From contig NC_079323.1 in assembly GCF_029931775.1 (NCBI RefSeq), forward strand, positions 3,259,001 through 3,323,000: a DNA stretch of 64,000 bases, read 5' to 3'. Below, in pieces: positions 62,056 to 64,000 of this stretch (the first letter of the stretch is position 1; each line of letters starts with the position of its first letter). The notes beneath the pieces are model-generated. The model did not search any database, was not told the DNA's origin, and saw only the letters and a list, made by a program, of their open reading frames with translations. The stretch is from Euleptes europaea (lineage: Eukaryota; Chordata; Lepidosauria; Squamata; Sphaerodactylidae). Made by a program: the position numbers and the translations under genes.

Positions 62056-63160
62056 TCAACCCATTTGGGAAAGGAGCTCTTCGAGTTCTGGACGGGCCTT
62101 CAGCCGACCCTTGAAGTCATCCTCGGTATGCTACAGGGAGCAGACAGAAAGCAGGCGTGTGGTAAGAACTGCAGCCTAGAACCGCACTAGGACTTCCAGC
62201 CCTAGGACTAGGTCTGCCCTAGGACGCACTAGCCCTTCCAGCTGTGTGTCCCCAAAAGGCAGCTCTGCTGAGGAGCTCCACTCCCAGCACTGCTGTGGCC
62301 AAAAAGTCTCCTGATAAGCTAGAGTGAGGTTAGGAAACAGCAGCTAGGCAAAAGGCTCTCCAGGGCAGAAAGAAATTCCATTCTACTCAGCTGTGGCTCA
62401 GTGGTAAGGCCTCTGCTTGGCATGCAGAAGGCCCCACATTCAATCCCCAGCACCTCCAGTTAAAGGGACTGGGCAGTAGGTGATGTGAAAGACCCTTTTC
62501 TGCCTGAGACCCTGGAGAGCCGCTGCTGATCTGAGTAGACAATACTGACTTTTTGGACCGAGGGTCTGATTTAGTATAAGGCAGCTTCATGTGTCCCTAT
62601 GCCTGTTTCAGAGATTCCATTTCCATAAGGGGCCCAGAATAATAATACCCAAACTGCGTGCTGCCAAAAAACAGAGTACCATCCGCCAAGGAGGCCTGTC
62701 CCCTGAAACTATACGTGAGTCCCCTTTACAGCTGGATTTCTTTCCAGTCAGACAGGCAGGTAATAATGCCACAGGTGAGCATAGAGAAAGCCATGGCAAT
62801 GCAATTCCTTACCCTTCTCTAAAACTAAATCTGCTGGGCCACTGGGAAAGTCATGGTGGACCAATGGTCTGCCCCCCACCCCCAGGGCAGCCCCACACAA
62901 AATGGGCAGGAGCCACTGCCAGCTGGCAAGCCCCCAAGAGGCTGAGGGAGCTGCCACCACAAGCCAGTAACCCCCGCCCCACACAAGGTGGGTAGGTATG
63001 AAGGGGGTGAGAACCCCCCCCCAAGGAGGGTGGAAGCCCAAGGGAGCTCTCCCCTCCCTCATCTACGTACCTCTTTCACTAACAGATGGAGGCCTTCTGG
63101 CTGGTTATTCTGAATGATTTCCAAGAGAATAGGTGCAAATGTGGCACTCAAGCCGTTGAT
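62056..63160 (-). CDS. MRPL48: Mitochondrial ribosomal protein L48, last two exons (gene continues beyond window)
   Basis: Two minus-strand exons, 63160-63071 (90 nt, 30 codons) and 62130-62056 (24 codons plus TGA). They give INGLSATFAPILLEI, QPEGLHLLVKE, then HTEDDFKGRLKARPELEELL. This matches the mL48 C-terminus as I recall it (SGLSATFAEIFLEII, KARPELEELL). mL48 is a large-subunit mitoribosome protein. Both exons begin in phase 0 with good acceptors (CCCCAG, CTGTAG) and a GTACGT donor. Earlier exons must lie above 64000; none was found in 63161-64000. It is convergent with COA4. Confidence 0.93.
62388..62600 (+). mobile_element. Sauria SINE in the MRPL48 intron
   Basis: GCTGTGGCTCAGTGGTAAGGC, ATTCAATCCCCAGC, and the end GTCTGATTTAGTATAAGGCA with TTCATGTGT. 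Confidence 0.9.
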
Positions 63161-63334
63161 CTGGGGTTGGGGCAGAGAAAACCAAGTGAAGACATTATAG
63201 GGGGGAAAAACATGCCAAATAAGAACTCGATCCTTTTACAACAAGGCATAAGAATTTCCCCAGCAGGACAAGCAGCCAGAATTCAGACAAATCATTGCAA
63301 CTGGTTAGGTGTATCCATTGTTGCCGCATTGGGT

Positions 63335-64000
63335 TGGGGGGAGAAGGAGAGTTGGTTTTTATATGCCAACTTTCTCTGACACTTCAGGAAGAATCAACCT
63401 TGTTTACAATCACCTTCCCTTCCCATCCCCACAACAGACACCCTGTGAGATAGAAGAAGAGTTGGTTTTTATATGCTGACTTTATCACTTAGGGGAGACT
63501 CAAACCAGGTTACAATCACCTTACCTTCCCCTCCCCACAACAGACACCCTGTGAGGTAGGTGAGGCTCAGAGAGTATGACTAGCCCAAGGTCACCCAGCT
63601 GGCTTCATGTGGGGAAGGGAAGTGGGGAAACAAATCCAGTTCACCAGTTTAGCCTCCACTGCTCATGTGGGGGAGTGGGGAATCAAACCCAGTTCTCCAG
63701 ATCAGAGTCCACCGCTCCAAACCACCACTCTTAACCACTACACCAATCTGGCTCCCAATGATACTTATGTAGTGTTATTTTTCTGCATTGTATCTGCACT
63801 CTGTATCATGTCTAATATGCTATGCTTATTCACATTTATATAATGCTTTTACATTGCATTGATTTACAGTTTAGTTCAGCCTGAGCTTATCAAAGCTAAG
63901 AAGAAGTGGCGGTGGTTTTTATACCTTGATTTTCTCTGCCTTTAAGGAGTCTCAAACTGGCTTATAATTGTCTTCCCTTCCTCTCCCCACAGTGATGGAC
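63335..64000 (-). mobile_element. Three reversed CORE-SINE copies
   Basis: Partial copy 63335-63430, fuller copy 63445-63757 (to CACTACACCAATCTGGC), and a third from about 63900 cut by the window edge. The first two are nested or tandem and share AGTTGGTTTTTATATGC starts. Confidence 0.85.

Overview
This is nuclear DNA from a squamate reptile, most likely a lizard. The basis is a vertebrate gene block with intron-rich genes, buried in squamate repeats: tRNA-derived Sauria SINEs, MIR-like CORE-SINEs, a 5S-rRNA-derived SINE, CR1 and RTE-BovB LINEs, and very many short hAT-type MITEs. Species was not determined.

Six genes can be read exon by exon. From left to right they are UCP3 (+, coding 3028-6849), UCP2 (+, coding 18415-25312), DNAJB13 (-, 37014-27154), PAAF1 (-, 58515-40586), COA4 (+, 60016-60267) and the 3' end of MRPL48 (-, 63160-62056, continuing beyond the window). 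From memory this is the gene order of human 11q13 read in reverse, and orthology is assigned on that order plus protein sequence. All splice junctions are GT/AG, all phases close, and the predicted lengths (310, 308, 316, 394 and 83 aa) fit the families. I saw no break in any host gene.

Layout. 1-320 holds an unassigned promoter- or exon-like segment (UCP3 leader or C2CD3 tail). 320-7880 is UCP3. 7880-11980 is repeat-filled spacer. 11980-26190 is UCP2, with a CpG-rich TATA promoter, a noncoding exon 1, and an exon 2 carrying a 36-codon upstream ORF. 26190-27150 separates convergent UCP2 and DNAJB13. DNAJB13 ends at a small GC-rich promoter with an RFX X-box-like site. 37100-40165 is spacer. 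PAAF1 fills 40165-58520 and shares a CpG-island bidirectional promoter with COA4. MRPL48 and COA4 are convergent.

Functions. UCP2 and UCP3 are inner-membrane mitochondrial carriers produced by tandem duplication. COA4 (complex IV assembly) and MRPL48 (mitoribosome) are also mitochondrial. DNAJB13 is an axonemal radial-spoke J-protein. PAAF1 is a WD40 proteasome-assembly regulator. They are linked by old synteny, not by an operon.

Most interesting points: the UCP2 36-codon uORF; a UCP3 splice acceptor made by a SINE tail; an inverted-repeat-bounded unit in a PAAF1 intron encoding a FLYWCH-like zinc-finger exon; a TISU start element on PAAF1; RFX-like X-boxes at DNAJB13 and in UCP2 intron 2; and several datable nested transposon insertions.
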